This document shows, one piece after another, positions 17,872-26,544 of a stretch of 64,000 bases of DNA. The stretch comes from SIG440 sp045587485. GTDB taxonomy: Bacteria; Bacillota; Clostridia; Monoglobales; Monoglobaceae. The position numbers and the translations under genes were made by a program. Location: the NCBI GenBank assembly GCA_045587485.1, contig JAZNCI010000080.1, forward strand, positions 1-64,000, given 5' to 3'. Position 1 is the stretch's first letter; each line of letters opens with the position of its first letter. The notes under the pieces were generated by a model. That model had not been told where the DNA came from. It did not search any database and saw only the letters and a program-made list of their open reading frames with translations.

Positions 17872-20800
17872 TTAGAACTCGATGTCATCTGATTCAAGAT
17901 CCTGAAAAGCATCTTCATCATCTAAAAGGTCATCTGACGTTTCGTCGTCAGAGGTGTCTTCAAATTCATAGAAGAGGTCGTTATCCAGAATATCATCCGA
18001 GTCTTCTGCAGCAGCGTCTGCCTGATACATCTCGGGAGCATCCTCTGCTCTGTCAATGTTTACCTGCAAATCGTCACCGTCATCGTCGATACACTCTTTA
18101 AGAATCACTTCGTTGCCGTCAGAGTCAAGCACCTTAACGTCAAGCGCCAGGCTCTGGAGCTCCTTGATAAGAACCTTAAAGGATTCAGGAACGCCGGGCT
18201 TGGGTATGTTTTCTCCCTTTACAATAGCTTCATAGGTTTTAACACGTCCGACCACATCATCTGACTTAACCGTCAGGATTTCCTGGAGTGTATATGCTGC
18301 ACCGTAAGCCTCAAGTGCCCAAACTTCCATTTCACCGAATCTCTGACCGCCGAACTGAGCTTTACCGCCCAGAGGCTGCTGAGTAACAAGTGAGTAAGGA
18401 CCTGTTGAACGGGCGTGAATTTTATCATCAACCAAGTGAGCAAGTTTAAGCATATGCATATAACCAACTGTTACGCGGTTGTCAAATGGCTCACCTGTAC
18501 GACCGTCATAAAGTATAGTTTTACCGTCGCGTGAGTAGCCCGCTTGTTCCAAAGCGTCCATAATATCTTCTTCGTTCGCACCGTCAAAAACAGGTGTTGC
18601 AACCTTCCATCCAAGTGCTTTTGCTGCATAGCCAAGATGAACTTCAAGTACCTGACCGATGTTCATACGTGAAGGTACGCCCAGAGGGTTGAGAACAATC
18701 TGCAACGGTGTTCCATCAGGGAGGAAGGGCATATCTTCTTCGGGAAGAATTCTTGAAATAACACCCTTATTACCATGGCGACCTGCCATTTTATCGCCGA
18801 CAGAAATTTTTCTCTTCTGTGCGATATAGCAGCGGACTATCTGGGATACACCGGGAGGAAGCTCGTCGCTGTTTTCACGGGTAAATACTTTAACATCAAC
18901 AATAATACCATATTCGCCGTGTGGTACACGGAGAGATGTGTCGCGAACCTCACGTGCTTTTTCTCCAAAAATTGCACGGAGCAGACGTTCTTCGGCTGAC
19001 AACTCGGTTTCGCCTTTTGGAGTAACCTTACCAACCAGAATGTCGCCGCTTGAAACCTCGGCACCGATGCGTATAATTCCGCGTTCGTCAAGATCTTTCA
19101 ATGCGTCTTCACCCACATTTGGAATATCACGGGTAATTTCTTCAGGACCAAGCTTGGTATCACGTGATTCAATTTCGTATTCTTCGATGTGGATTGATGT
19201 GAGAATATCATCCTTAACAAGCTGTTCACTGATAAGCATAGCATCCTCGTAGTTATAGCCTTCCCAAGTCATAAAACCGATAAGGATATTTCTTCCGAGA
19301 CCGATTTCACCGTTCTTTGTTGAGGGACCATCTGCAATAATGTCGCCAGCTTCAACCCTTTCACCCTCTGTTACGATAGGTCTTTGGTTGATGCACATAC
19401 CCTGGTTTGAACGCATAAACTTGATGAGCTTATAGTTGTCTGAATCACCGTCATCCGTTGCAATCTCGATCTGGCGGGCAGAAACTTTTTTAACAACACC
19501 GCTACGCTTTGCAAGGATACAAACGCCGGAGTCTTTAGCTGTTTTAAATTCCATACCCGTGCCGATAATTGGCGACTCGGGACAGAGAAGGGGAACGGCC
19601 TGACGCTGCATGTTAGAACCCATCAGTGCGCGGTTAGCATCGTCGTTTTCAAGGAAGGGAATCATTGCTGTAGCAATGGATGTTACCTGACGTGGCGAAA
19701 CATCCATATAGTCAACTTGGCACTTGCCGGGCTCAGCAGAGATTTCAAGAAATTCATCCCTATATCTTGTAACTACCTTTTTTGCAATAAACTTTCCGTT
19801 TTCGTCGAGAGGCTCATTTGCCTGTGCAATATAGTATCCGTCCTCAGTGTCGGCTGTCATATATTCAACCACATCGGTTACACAGCCTGTTTCCTTGTCG
19901 ACCTTGCGGTAGGGGGCTTCAATGAAACCGTATTCGTTTACCTTTGCAAAGCCTGAAAGCGAGTTGATAAGACCGATGTTGGGACCTTCAGGTGTTTCGA
20001 TTGGACACATACGTCCGTAATGTGAATGGTGAACGTCACGAACTTCAAAACCGGCTCTTTCTCTTGAAAGACCACCGGGACCAAGTGCCGAGAGTCTTCT
20101 CTTGTGGGTAAGCTCACCAAGGGGGTTGATCTGGTCCATAAACTGTGAAAGCTGTGATGAACCAAAGAATTCCTTAACTGCTGATGTTACGGGACGAATG
20201 TTTATGAGGGTCTGGGGAGTAACAACATCCAAATCTTGTGTGGACATTCTTTCGCGAACAACTCTTTCCATTCTTGAAAGACCAATTCTGAATTGATTCT
20301 GGAGAAGCTCGCCAACGCTGCGAAGACGACGGTTGCCCAGATGGTCAATATCATCAACGTTGCCTATACCTGCTGCCAGGTTTCCGACGTAAGAAATAGA
20401 GGCAAGAATGTCGTCAACAAGAATGTGTTTGGGGATAAGTTCGTCACGGCGTTCGCGAAGAGCATTCTTGAATTCGTCGGAGTTGACGTCAGGAAACTCG
20501 TCCATAATCTGTTTAAGAACCGAGTAACGAACGTTTTCATTTATTTCGTAATCTCTTGGGTTGTAGTCAACAAGGTCGCGAAGGTCAACCATACCGTTAG
20601 AGATAACATTTGTTGTGTGCTCGTTGTCTACTTTAATAACAACTTTATTGATGTTTGCAATTTCAAGGGCATGAGCCATTTCCTTGGTGATTTTTTCACC
20701 TGCAGAAACTATAAGCTCGCCGGTTTCCTTGTCAACAATGTTTTCAGCCGAAATCTGACCGACAATACGTGCAGCCATACGAAGTTTTTTGTTGAATTTA

Positions 20801-21615
20801 TATCTGCCTACACGGGCAAGGTCATAACGCTTGGGGTCAAAGAAGAGATTTGTGATAAGAGACTGTGCGCTTTCTACCGTGGGGGGTTCGCCCGGGCGAA
20901 GCTTGCGGTAAATCTCAAGCAGACCCTCTTCGACTGTCTTGGTTGTGTCCTTTTCCATTGTGCGCATAATACGGTCATCTTCGCCGAAAAGTTCGGTAAT
21001 TTCCGCATCTGTACCAACGCCTAGAGCACGAATAAGAACAGTAATGGGAGTTTTTCTCATTTTGTCAATCTTAACGTGGAAAAGGTCGTTGCTGTCGGTT
21101 TCGTATTCGAGCCAGGCTCCTCGGTTGGGAATAACCTGAGATGAAAATAGCTTTTTGCCGATTTTGTCGTATTTCTCAGCGAAATATACACTTGGGGCAC
21201 GGACAAGCTGGCTGACGATAACACGCTCAGCACCGTTTATAATAAAGGTACCTGACGGAGTCATAATCGGGAAATCGCCCATAAAGATTTCCTGCTCCTT
21301 AACCTCACCGGTTTCCTTATTAATAAGACGAACCTTTACTCTGAGTGGCGCCGCATATGTAGCGTCACGCTCTTTACACTCTTCAATGTCATATTTGGGG
21401 TTCATATCTATTCTGTAATCAATAAATTCCAGAATAAGATTGCCGGTGTAGTCAGTGATAGGTGACACATCGTGGAAGACTTCCTTTAAGCCTTCGCTTA
21501 AAAACCAGTCATAAGAATTTTTCTGGATTTCGATAAGGTTTGGCATTTCAACAACTTCCCTTATCTTACCATAGCTCATTCGGGTGTTTTTGCCAAGTTT
21601 CACCGGATGTACCAT
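17872..21615 (-). CDS. rpoB: RNA polymerase subunit beta
   Basis: 1247 residues. The rifampicin region (FGSSQLSQFMDQINPLGEL) and the conserved HHSHYGRMCPIETPEGPN block are intact, and the C-terminal MEVWALEAYGAAYTLQE is present. The key rifampicin positions (Q513, D516, H526, S531 by E. coli numbering) are wild type. After the usual end at about residue 1175 there is a strongly acidic tail of about 70 residues rich in Asp and Glu. Upstream there is no rplL or rplJ; rsmA is divergent instead. Confidence 0.98.
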   Translation of the reverse strand: MVHPVKLGKNTRMSYGKIREVVEMPNLIEIQKNSYDWFLSEGLKEVFHDVSPITDYTGNLILEFIDYRIDMNPKYDIEECKERDATYAAPLRVKVRLINKETGEVKEQEIFMGDFPIMTPSGTFIINGAERVIVSQLVRAPSVYFAEKYDKIGKKLFSSQVIPNRGAWLEYETDSNDLFHVKIDKMRKTPITVLIRALGVGTDAEITELFGEDDRIMRTMEKDTTKTVEEGLLEIYRKLRPGEPPTVESAQSLITNLFFDPKRYDLARVGRYKFNKKLRMAARIVGQISAENIVDKETGELIVSAGEKITKEMAHALEIANINKVVIKVDNEHTTNVISNGMVDLRDLVDYNPRDYEINENVRYSVLKQIMDEFPDVNSDEFKNALRERRDELIPKHILVDDILASISYVGNLAAGIGNVDDIDHLGNRRLRSVGELLQNQFRIGLSRMERVVRERMSTQDLDVVTPQTLINIRPVTSAVKEFFGSSQLSQFMDQINPLGELTHKRRLSALGPGGLSRERAGFEVRDVHHSHYGRMCPIETPEGPNIGLINSLSGFAKVNEYGFIEAPYRKVDKETGCVTDVVEYMTADTEDGYYIAQANEPLDENGKFIAKKVVTRYRDEFLEISAEPGKCQVDYMDVSPRQVTSIATAMIPFLENDDANRALMGSNMQRQAVPLLCPESPIIGTGMEFKTAKDSGVCILAKRSGVVKKVSARQIEIATDDGDSDNYKLIKFMRSNQGMCINQRPIVTEGERVEAGDIIADGPSTKNGEIGLGRNILIGFMTWEGYNYEDAMLISEQLVKDDILTSIHIEEYEIESRDTKLGPEEITRDIPNVGEDALKDLDERGIIRIGAEVSSGDILVGKVTPKGETELSAEERLLRAIFGEKAREVRDTSLRVPHGEYGIIVDVKVFTRENSDELPPGVSQIVRCYIAQKRKISVGDKMAGRHGNKGVISRILPEEDMPFLPDGTPLQIVLNPLGVPSRMNIGQVLEVHLGYAAKALGWKVATPVFDGANEEDIMDALEQAGYSRDGKTILYDGRTGEPFDNRVTVGYMHMLKLAHLVDDKIHARSTGPYSLVTQQPLGGKAQFGGQRFGEMEVWALEAYGAAYTLQEILTVKSDDVVGRVKTYEAIVKGENIPKPGVPESFKVLIKELQSLALDVKVLDSDGNEVILKECIDDDGDDLQVNIDRAEDAPEMYQADAAAEDSDDILDNDLFYEFEDTSDDETSDDLLDDEDAFQDLESDDIEF

Positions 21616-21851
21616 AAAATAATCACCTCTTCGTTAGATTTGCAGATGGGGCAAAATGTCATCTGCATTGTGTATTAAGCACGTATAGCAACACAATATA
21701 TTGTAATAATTTTCGTAATATGGTAAAATTTTCACAAAAATATTTTAAACAACTATTGCTTTTTTCATACATATGTGATATACTGCAAATACAGTAAAAA
21801 ATATGGGTGAAATTTAAAAATACGCAAAAGTACGCACTATAATAGGTAACT

Positions 21852-21880
21852 ATTATATCACAAGGTTTTGCCTTTGTCAA
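21852..21880 (-). promoter_or_regulatory. consensus promoter for rpoBC
   Basis: Read on the minus strand: TTGACA (21875-21880), 17 bases, TATAAT (21852-21857). The predicted start near 21845 gives a leader of about 230 nucleotides before rpoB, A/T-rich with a weak TACTG..CAGTA hairpin at 21781-21796. No other feature is seen in 21616-21850. Confidence 0.85.
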
Positions 21881-21916
21881 TGTGTTTTTGTAAATTTTGG
21901 TGAAAATATTTTTGGA

Positions 21917-21951
21917 TAAGGCATTAAGCTTATTTATAGCTTGATGCCTTA
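21917..21951. other. hairpin upstream of rsmA
   Basis: TAAGGCAT-T-AAGCT pairs with AGCTT-G-ATGCCTTA, an imperfect 13-bp stem upstream of the rpoB promoter and 23 bases before the rsmA start. No T-run follows. It could stop antisense transcription or shape the rsmA leader. Confidence 0.4.
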
Positions 21952-21974
21952 CGTTTAATGAGAGGGACAAATAT

Positions 21975-22826
21975 ATGAAGCTTTATAATCCTTCAGAGCT
22001 TAAAGGCATTATTGAAAACCACGGGTTTTCCTTTTCGAAATCTCTGGGACAGAATTTCCTTATAGATAAAGGTGTTCTCGATAAAATCGTTTTTAGTTCG
22101 GGAGTGGATAAAAATTCGTGTGCATTAGAAATTGGGCCTGGTGCCGGAGTTCTTACGAGAGAGTTGGCACAGACGGCAGGTTGGGTTGTGGCGATTGAAA
22201 TTGACAAAAGTCTGATGCCGCTTCTTGATTATACTGTTGGCGAGTTTGATAATGTATCAATTGTTAACGAAGACGTACTTAAAGTGGATTTAAAACGACT
22301 GATTGAAGAAAAATTTGGAGAAAGACCTGTCCATGTTGTGGCAAACCTTCCTTATTATATAACAACACCTATAATAATGAAATTTCTTGAGGAAGGAATT
22401 CCGGTTAAATCATTAACAGTAATGGTGCAGAAGGAGGTTGCTGACCGTATGGCAGCCTCTCCGGGGGGCAAGGATTATGGGGCGCTTTCTGCGGCGGTAC
22501 AGTTCTATACCGTGCCAAAGATAATAACAAAAGCCGAACCCCACTGCTTTATGCCCCAGCCCAAGGTTGCGTCGGTGGTCATACATCTGGAGGTTCAGGA
22601 TAAACCCACCGTTGAGGTTAAGGATAAGGAAAAGATGTTTGCCATTATTAAATCTGCGTTTGGACAAAGAAGAAAAACACTTATTAACGCACTTTCAAAA
22701 AGTCCATATATTAATATAGGAAAGAACTCTGTTCAAAACGCACTTGAAGAAATGGGCGTTGATATAAACATAAGAGGAGAAAAATTGAGTCTTGAGCAGT
22801 TTGCAAGGCTTTCGGATTTATTGTAA
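21975..22826 (+). CDS. rsmA: 16S rRNA dimethyladenosine transferase RsmA (KsgA)
   Basis: 283 residues. Start motif SLGQNFLIDKGVLDKIV, SAM-binding LEIGPGAGVLTREL, and the catalytic NLPYYITTP are all present. It dimethylates two adjacent adenosines near the 3' end of 16S rRNA. It is followed by yhbY, another ribosome-assembly gene, 18 bases later. Confidence 0.96.
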   Translation: MKLYNPSELKGIIENHGFSFSKSLGQNFLIDKGVLDKIVFSSGVDKNSCALEIGPGAGVLTRELAQTAGWVVAIEIDKSLMPLLDYTVGEFDNVSIVNEDVLKVDLKRLIEEKFGERPVHVVANLPYYITTPIIMKFLEEGIPVKSLTVMVQKEVADRMAASPGGKDYGALSAAVQFYTVPKIITKAEPHCFMPQPKVASVVIHLEVQDKPTVEVKDKEKMFAIIKSAFGQRRKTLINALSKSPYINIGKNSVQNALEEMGVDINIRGEKLSLEQFARLSDLL

Positions 22827-22844
22827 AAAGAAGGAGAAAAAAGA

Positions 22845-23126
22845 ATGACAAGTAAAGAAAGAGCATATCTCAAAAGGCTGGCTGCCAATGTGCCGGCACT
22901 CTATCAAATAGGAAAGGACGGAATTTCGCAGAACGTAATAAAATCTACCGACGCAGCTCTTGCGGCACGTGAGCTTATTAAGGTTCACGTTCTTGAAAAC
23001 TCTATGCTTGATATACGTGAGGCAGCAGACGAACTGGCAAAGCAAACGGCGGCGCAGGTCGTAATTGTTATGGGCAACAAGTTTGTGCTTTACAGACGCA
23101 GCGAGAAAAATATTTGCGAGATGTAA
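22845..23126 (+). CDS. yhbY: YhbY-family CRM-domain RNA-binding protein
   Basis: 93 residues, a single CRM domain: LKRLAANVPALYQIGKDGIS carries the GxxG-type loop, followed by ALAARELIKVHVLEN. YhbY associates with the 50S precursor. A strong AAGGAG precedes the start. It is probably co-transcribed with rsmA. Confidence 0.92.
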   Translation: MTSKERAYLKRLAANVPALYQIGKDGISQNVIKSTDAALAARELIKVHVLENSMLDIREAADELAKQTAAQVVIVMGNKFVLYRRSEKNICEM

Positions 23127-23143
23127 GTTTTTAGTTGGAACAA

Positions 23144-23173
23144 TTGACACGATTGTAATTTTGGTGATATAAT
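23144..23173 (+). promoter_or_regulatory. promoter for the wall-glycan cluster
   Basis: TTGACA, 18 bases, TATAAT with an extended TGA element. Just downstream, AGAAAGG is followed at 23220 by ATG ATT TAA, a two-codon frame ending one base before the alternative TTG start of the LCP gene. Confidence 0.75.
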
Positions 23174-23235
23174 CAATAAAGATTTAACCTATTGGGTTAT
23201 TTGGTTCAGAGAAAGGCAAATGATTTAAATTGAGC

Positions 23236-24207
23236 ATGTTTAGTAAAAAAGGAATAATAATATTATCTGTGGTATGCGTCTTTTGTGTCGTTTTTGCTAC
23301 ATTTGGCGGAGTATTGTCGGCAAAACTTCTGTCGGGCTTGTATCTTGGCGAAGAAATTACTCTTGCGACACTTGACAAGCAAACTGCAGATGTTGGAGTT
23401 GTAAATATTCTGTTTCTTGGTACGGATGAGGGCGGAATGCGTAGTGATACTATAATGTTGGCAAGTCTTAACGGGCGCACCGGCAAGGTGAATATTCTTT
23501 CCATTCCCCGTGATACCCGTGTGCGTATGGGCAGAGGACATCAAAAGATAAATGCAGCATTGGGAATTGGTGTAAATGAGGTGGCAAGAGGAAATATTCA
23601 GGAGCCAGAGGAACTGTGCGTGGAAAAAGTAAAGCTCCTGACGGGATTGCCTGTTCATTATTTTATGACCATTAATTTTGATGGTTTTAAGGAGATTATT
23701 GATGCACTGGGCGGTGTTGACTTTGAAGTTCCGTTTCATATGAAATATGACGACCCTGTTCAAAACCTGCACATTGATATTCCGGCGGGCATGCAGCATC
23801 TTGACGGTAAGGCGGCCCATGACTTCGTTCGTTTCAGACAGGGTAATCCCGGCTATAAGGGGTATGCTATGGGAGATTTGGGCAGAATTGAAGCCCAACA
23901 GGCATTTCTCAAGGCGTTGGTTGACCAGAAGCTTAAGCCAAAATACCTGCTTAAAGCTGGGGAGCTGTTTGATGTTGTGCGTGATAATGTAAGAACAAAT
24001 TACACAGCAAAGGACTTGCTAAGACATATTGCTACAATCAGCAAAATAAGCTCTGAAAATATTAATATGATGCAGTTGCCCGGCGCACCACAGACAATCG
24101 GCGGCGTATCTTACTATCTGTGTAGCGATGCAAAGATGAGAGAGCTGTCAAATACGGTATTCAGCCCCAAACCGACAGAATATGCTGCCGAAATGGAAAA
24201 TAAATAA
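23236..24207 (+). CDS. LytR-CpsA-Psr (LCP) family wall-polymer ligase
   Basis: About 323 residues. One N-terminal membrane anchor (about 6-30) is followed by an extracellular LCP domain with RSDTIMLASLN, SIPRDTRV and DFVRFRQGN, where the arginines bind the pyrophosphate of the lipid-linked polymer. LCP enzymes attach secondary wall polymers to peptidoglycan. The start is either ATG 23236 or TTG 23230; the AGAAAGG is 13-19 bases away from both. It heads a cluster with a GT-CsaB fusion and an ABC exporter. Confidence 0.9.
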   Translation: MFSKKGIIILSVVCVFCVVFATFGGVLSAKLLSGLYLGEEITLATLDKQTADVGVVNILFLGTDEGGMRSDTIMLASLNGRTGKVNILSIPRDTRVRMGRGHQKINAALGIGVNEVARGNIQEPEELCVEKVKLLTGLPVHYFMTINFDGFKEIIDALGGVDFEVPFHMKYDDPVQNLHIDIPAGMQHLDGKAAHDFVRFRQGNPGYKGYAMGDLGRIEAQQAFLKALVDQKLKPKYLLKAGELFDVVRDNVRTNYTAKDLLRHIATISKISSENINMMQLPGAPQTIGGVSYYLCSDAKMRELSNTVFSPKPTEYAAEMENK

Positions 24208-24222
24208 AAAAGGAATGTGTTT

Positions 24223-26505
24223 ATGAGAGTTTTAATGGCGACAATGCAGTTGGATATAGGCGGAGCGGAAACTCACATTGTTGAGCTTTCCAAGGCCTTG
24301 GTGCGATGCGGTATAGAGGTGTATGTTGCCTCAAAGGGCGGCGCATATGTAAAGGAGCTTGAGGCGTCGGGGATAACGCATTTTGAAGTTCCTCTTCACA
24401 ACAAACGAATAGGCTCGCTTATAAGCGCCTACAAAAAACTTGAACAAATTATACTCGAATATAAGATTGATGTTGTACACTCGCATGCCAGAATTCCCGG
24501 ATTTTTGTGTGGGCTTTTGCAAAAAAAATATGGGTTTCGATTTGTAACAACTGCGCATTGGGTGTTTGATACAAGATTTCCGTTTAATTTACTTAGCAAC
24601 TGGGGCGACCGTTCCTTAGCGGTAAGTGACGATATAAAACAGTATCTTGTAGACAATTATGGTTGCGATTCAGAAAACATAAGAGTGACAATCAATGGCG
24701 TTGATATGGAAAAGTTCTCAGAAAATGTGGATTTTTCTGATATTGCAAAGGAATTTGACTTTGGCGAAGACAAGACAAGAATTGTATATGTAAGCCGAAT
24801 GGATGTTGACCGCAGTTATGCCGCACACAAATTAATCGAGGCGGTTCCTGATTTATATGCAGAAATTCCAAACCTTGAGGTGGTCATTGTTGGCGGCGGA
24901 AATGATTTTGAAAAGATAAGAAAAGAAGCCGAGAAAATGAACGAAGAAACCGGTTCGAGAATTATAATTACAACCGGCGCCCGTACAGATATAAACAAAT
25001 TTGTAGCATCGGGCGACGTGTTTGTGGGTGTCAGCCGTGCGGCATTGGAGGCAATGGCGTGTCACAAGCCTGCAATAATTGCAGGCAATGAAGGTTATAT
25101 TGGTATTTTTGACGAGGACAAGCTTCAAATCTCAATTGATACAAATTTTTGTTGTCGCGGCTGTGAAATGACAACCACCAGGCAGCTCAAGGATGATTTG
25201 CTCAAAATTCTTGAGCCTGAAAAAGCAGAATACAGAAAGCATCTTGGCGATATGTCGATTAATACGGTCAAAAAGTATTATTCGGTTGAGACAATGGCAA
25301 ACGATGCTGTTAAGATGTATATATCAATTATTAAAAACTCAAAGATAAACGAGGTTGATGTTTCAGAGCTTGAGGATATTGAAAAATATCTGCCCCATGG
25401 CAACAGCAAACGGAACATAGATGTTATGATTTCGGGGTACTATGGTTTTCACAACAGCGGTGACGACTCCATTTTGTCTGCAATTATCAGCAATCTCCGC
25501 AAAAAATGCCCCAATATAAGCATAACAGTTCTTTCAAAAAATCCCCATGAAACCGCAAGGATACATGGGGTAAGTGCGATTGACAGATTTAATATCCGCA
25601 AGATTACAGCAGCTCTCAAACGCACAAAGCTGCTCATCAGTGGTGGTGGAAGCTTGCTTCAGGACGTCACCAGTTCGGCATCCCTTTATTATTATCTTAC
25701 GGTTATGCATTTGGCAAAGCTCTGCGGCGCCAAGGTTATGCTGTATGCTAATGGTATAGGACCAATTTCAAAAAAAAGAAACATAAGATATGTTAAAAAG
25801 ACCGTGAACAAAACTGACCTTGTAACCCTTCGTGAAAAGAATTCCCGTGTGGAGCTCCAGGGAATTTTAGAGGAGAGCGTACCTGTTTTTGTAACAGCTG
25901 ACCCCGTATATGCCTTGGAGAATGGCGACAGTGTATTGGTTGACGAGGCGCTAATGCGTGCGGGAATTTCGGACGAAACCGACTTTTTTATAATTGCTTT
26001 AAGGGAATGGAAATACAGCGATAAAGAAATTGAAACAAAAATTGCTGAGTTTGCAGATGTGATTTCCCGAAAGTATGGAATAGTTCCTCTTGTGGTGCCT
26101 ATGCAGGGTATTTATGACAAAGAGATTTCCCAAAGAATTGCGGATAAAATTAATAGCAGATGTGTTTTGCTTGAAAGCGGTTTGCCCCCCAAAACCATGA
26201 TAGGCATTGTGGGAAAAGCAAGGTTTGTTGTGGGGATGCGCCTGCATACATTAATTTATGCGGTAAAAAATGCAGTTCCTGCCATTGCTCTTGATTATGA
26301 CCCGAAGGTGGATGCTGTTATGGAATCTGCAGGTCAAAGGTTTTCTATGAAGGTAGAGCAGATTGATGTTGAAAGACTGTGCTCTCTTGCGGATGAGATA
26401 ATTGAAACACGTGAAGAGATTTCCCGCCAGTTATTTGAAAAAAGTCAACAGTATAATGTGCTTGCAGAAAAGAATGTTCAGATGGCAATAGACCTTCTTA
26501 AATAA
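24223..26505 (+). CDS. glycosyltransferase (GT4-like) fused to CsaB-type polysaccharide pyruvyl transferase
   Basis: About 760 residues in two domains. Residues 1-375 are a GT-B glycosyltransferase (GGAETHIVELSKAL, INGVDMEKF, SRAALEAMACHKP). Residues about 393-760 are CsaB-like (SGYYGFHNSGDDSIL, LISGGGSLLQD, ANGIGPI, GMRLHTLIYA). CsaB adds pyruvate ketals to wall polysaccharide, creating the ligand for SLH domains. The two activities are usually separate proteins. AAAAGGA precedes ATG 24223. SLH proteins elsewhere in this window are plausible clients. Confidence 0.88.
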   Translation: MRVLMATMQLDIGGAETHIVELSKALVRCGIEVYVASKGGAYVKELEASGITHFEVPLHNKRIGSLISAYKKLEQIILEYKIDVVHSHARIPGFLCGLLQKKYGFRFVTTAHWVFDTRFPFNLLSNWGDRSLAVSDDIKQYLVDNYGCDSENIRVTINGVDMEKFSENVDFSDIAKEFDFGEDKTRIVYVSRMDVDRSYAAHKLIEAVPDLYAEIPNLEVVIVGGGNDFEKIRKEAEKMNEETGSRIIITTGARTDINKFVASGDVFVGVSRAALEAMACHKPAIIAGNEGYIGIFDEDKLQISIDTNFCCRGCEMTTTRQLKDDLLKILEPEKAEYRKHLGDMSINTVKKYYSVETMANDAVKMYISIIKNSKINEVDVSELEDIEKYLPHGNSKRNIDVMISGYYGFHNSGDDSILSAIISNLRKKCPNISITVLSKNPHETARIHGVSAIDRFNIRKITAALKRTKLLISGGGSLLQDVTSSASLYYYLTVMHLAKLCGAKVMLYANGIGPISKKRNIRYVKKTVNKTDLVTLREKNSRVELQGILEESVPVFVTADPVYALENGDSVLVDEALMRAGISDETDFFIIALREWKYSDKEIETKIAEFADVISRKYGIVPLVVPMQGIYDKEISQRIADKINSRCVLLESGLPPKTMIGIVGKARFVVGMRLHTLIYAVKNAVPAIALDYDPKVDAVMESAGQRFSMKVEQIDVERLCSLADEIIETREEISRQLFEKSQQYNVLAEKNVQMAIDLLK

Positions 26506-26544
26506 ACATAGAGGATATTAAAATAGTCTGTACGGGGGATGCAA

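Noticed and set aside
20120..20240. Rifampicin-resistance change in rpoB (Ile where E. coli has Asn518)
   Set aside because: The main resistance positions are wild type, and substitutions here occur naturally in Clostridia.
20293..21024. 243-residue antisense frame opposite rpoB
   Set aside because: Shadow of rpoB, no start signal, no recognisable domain.
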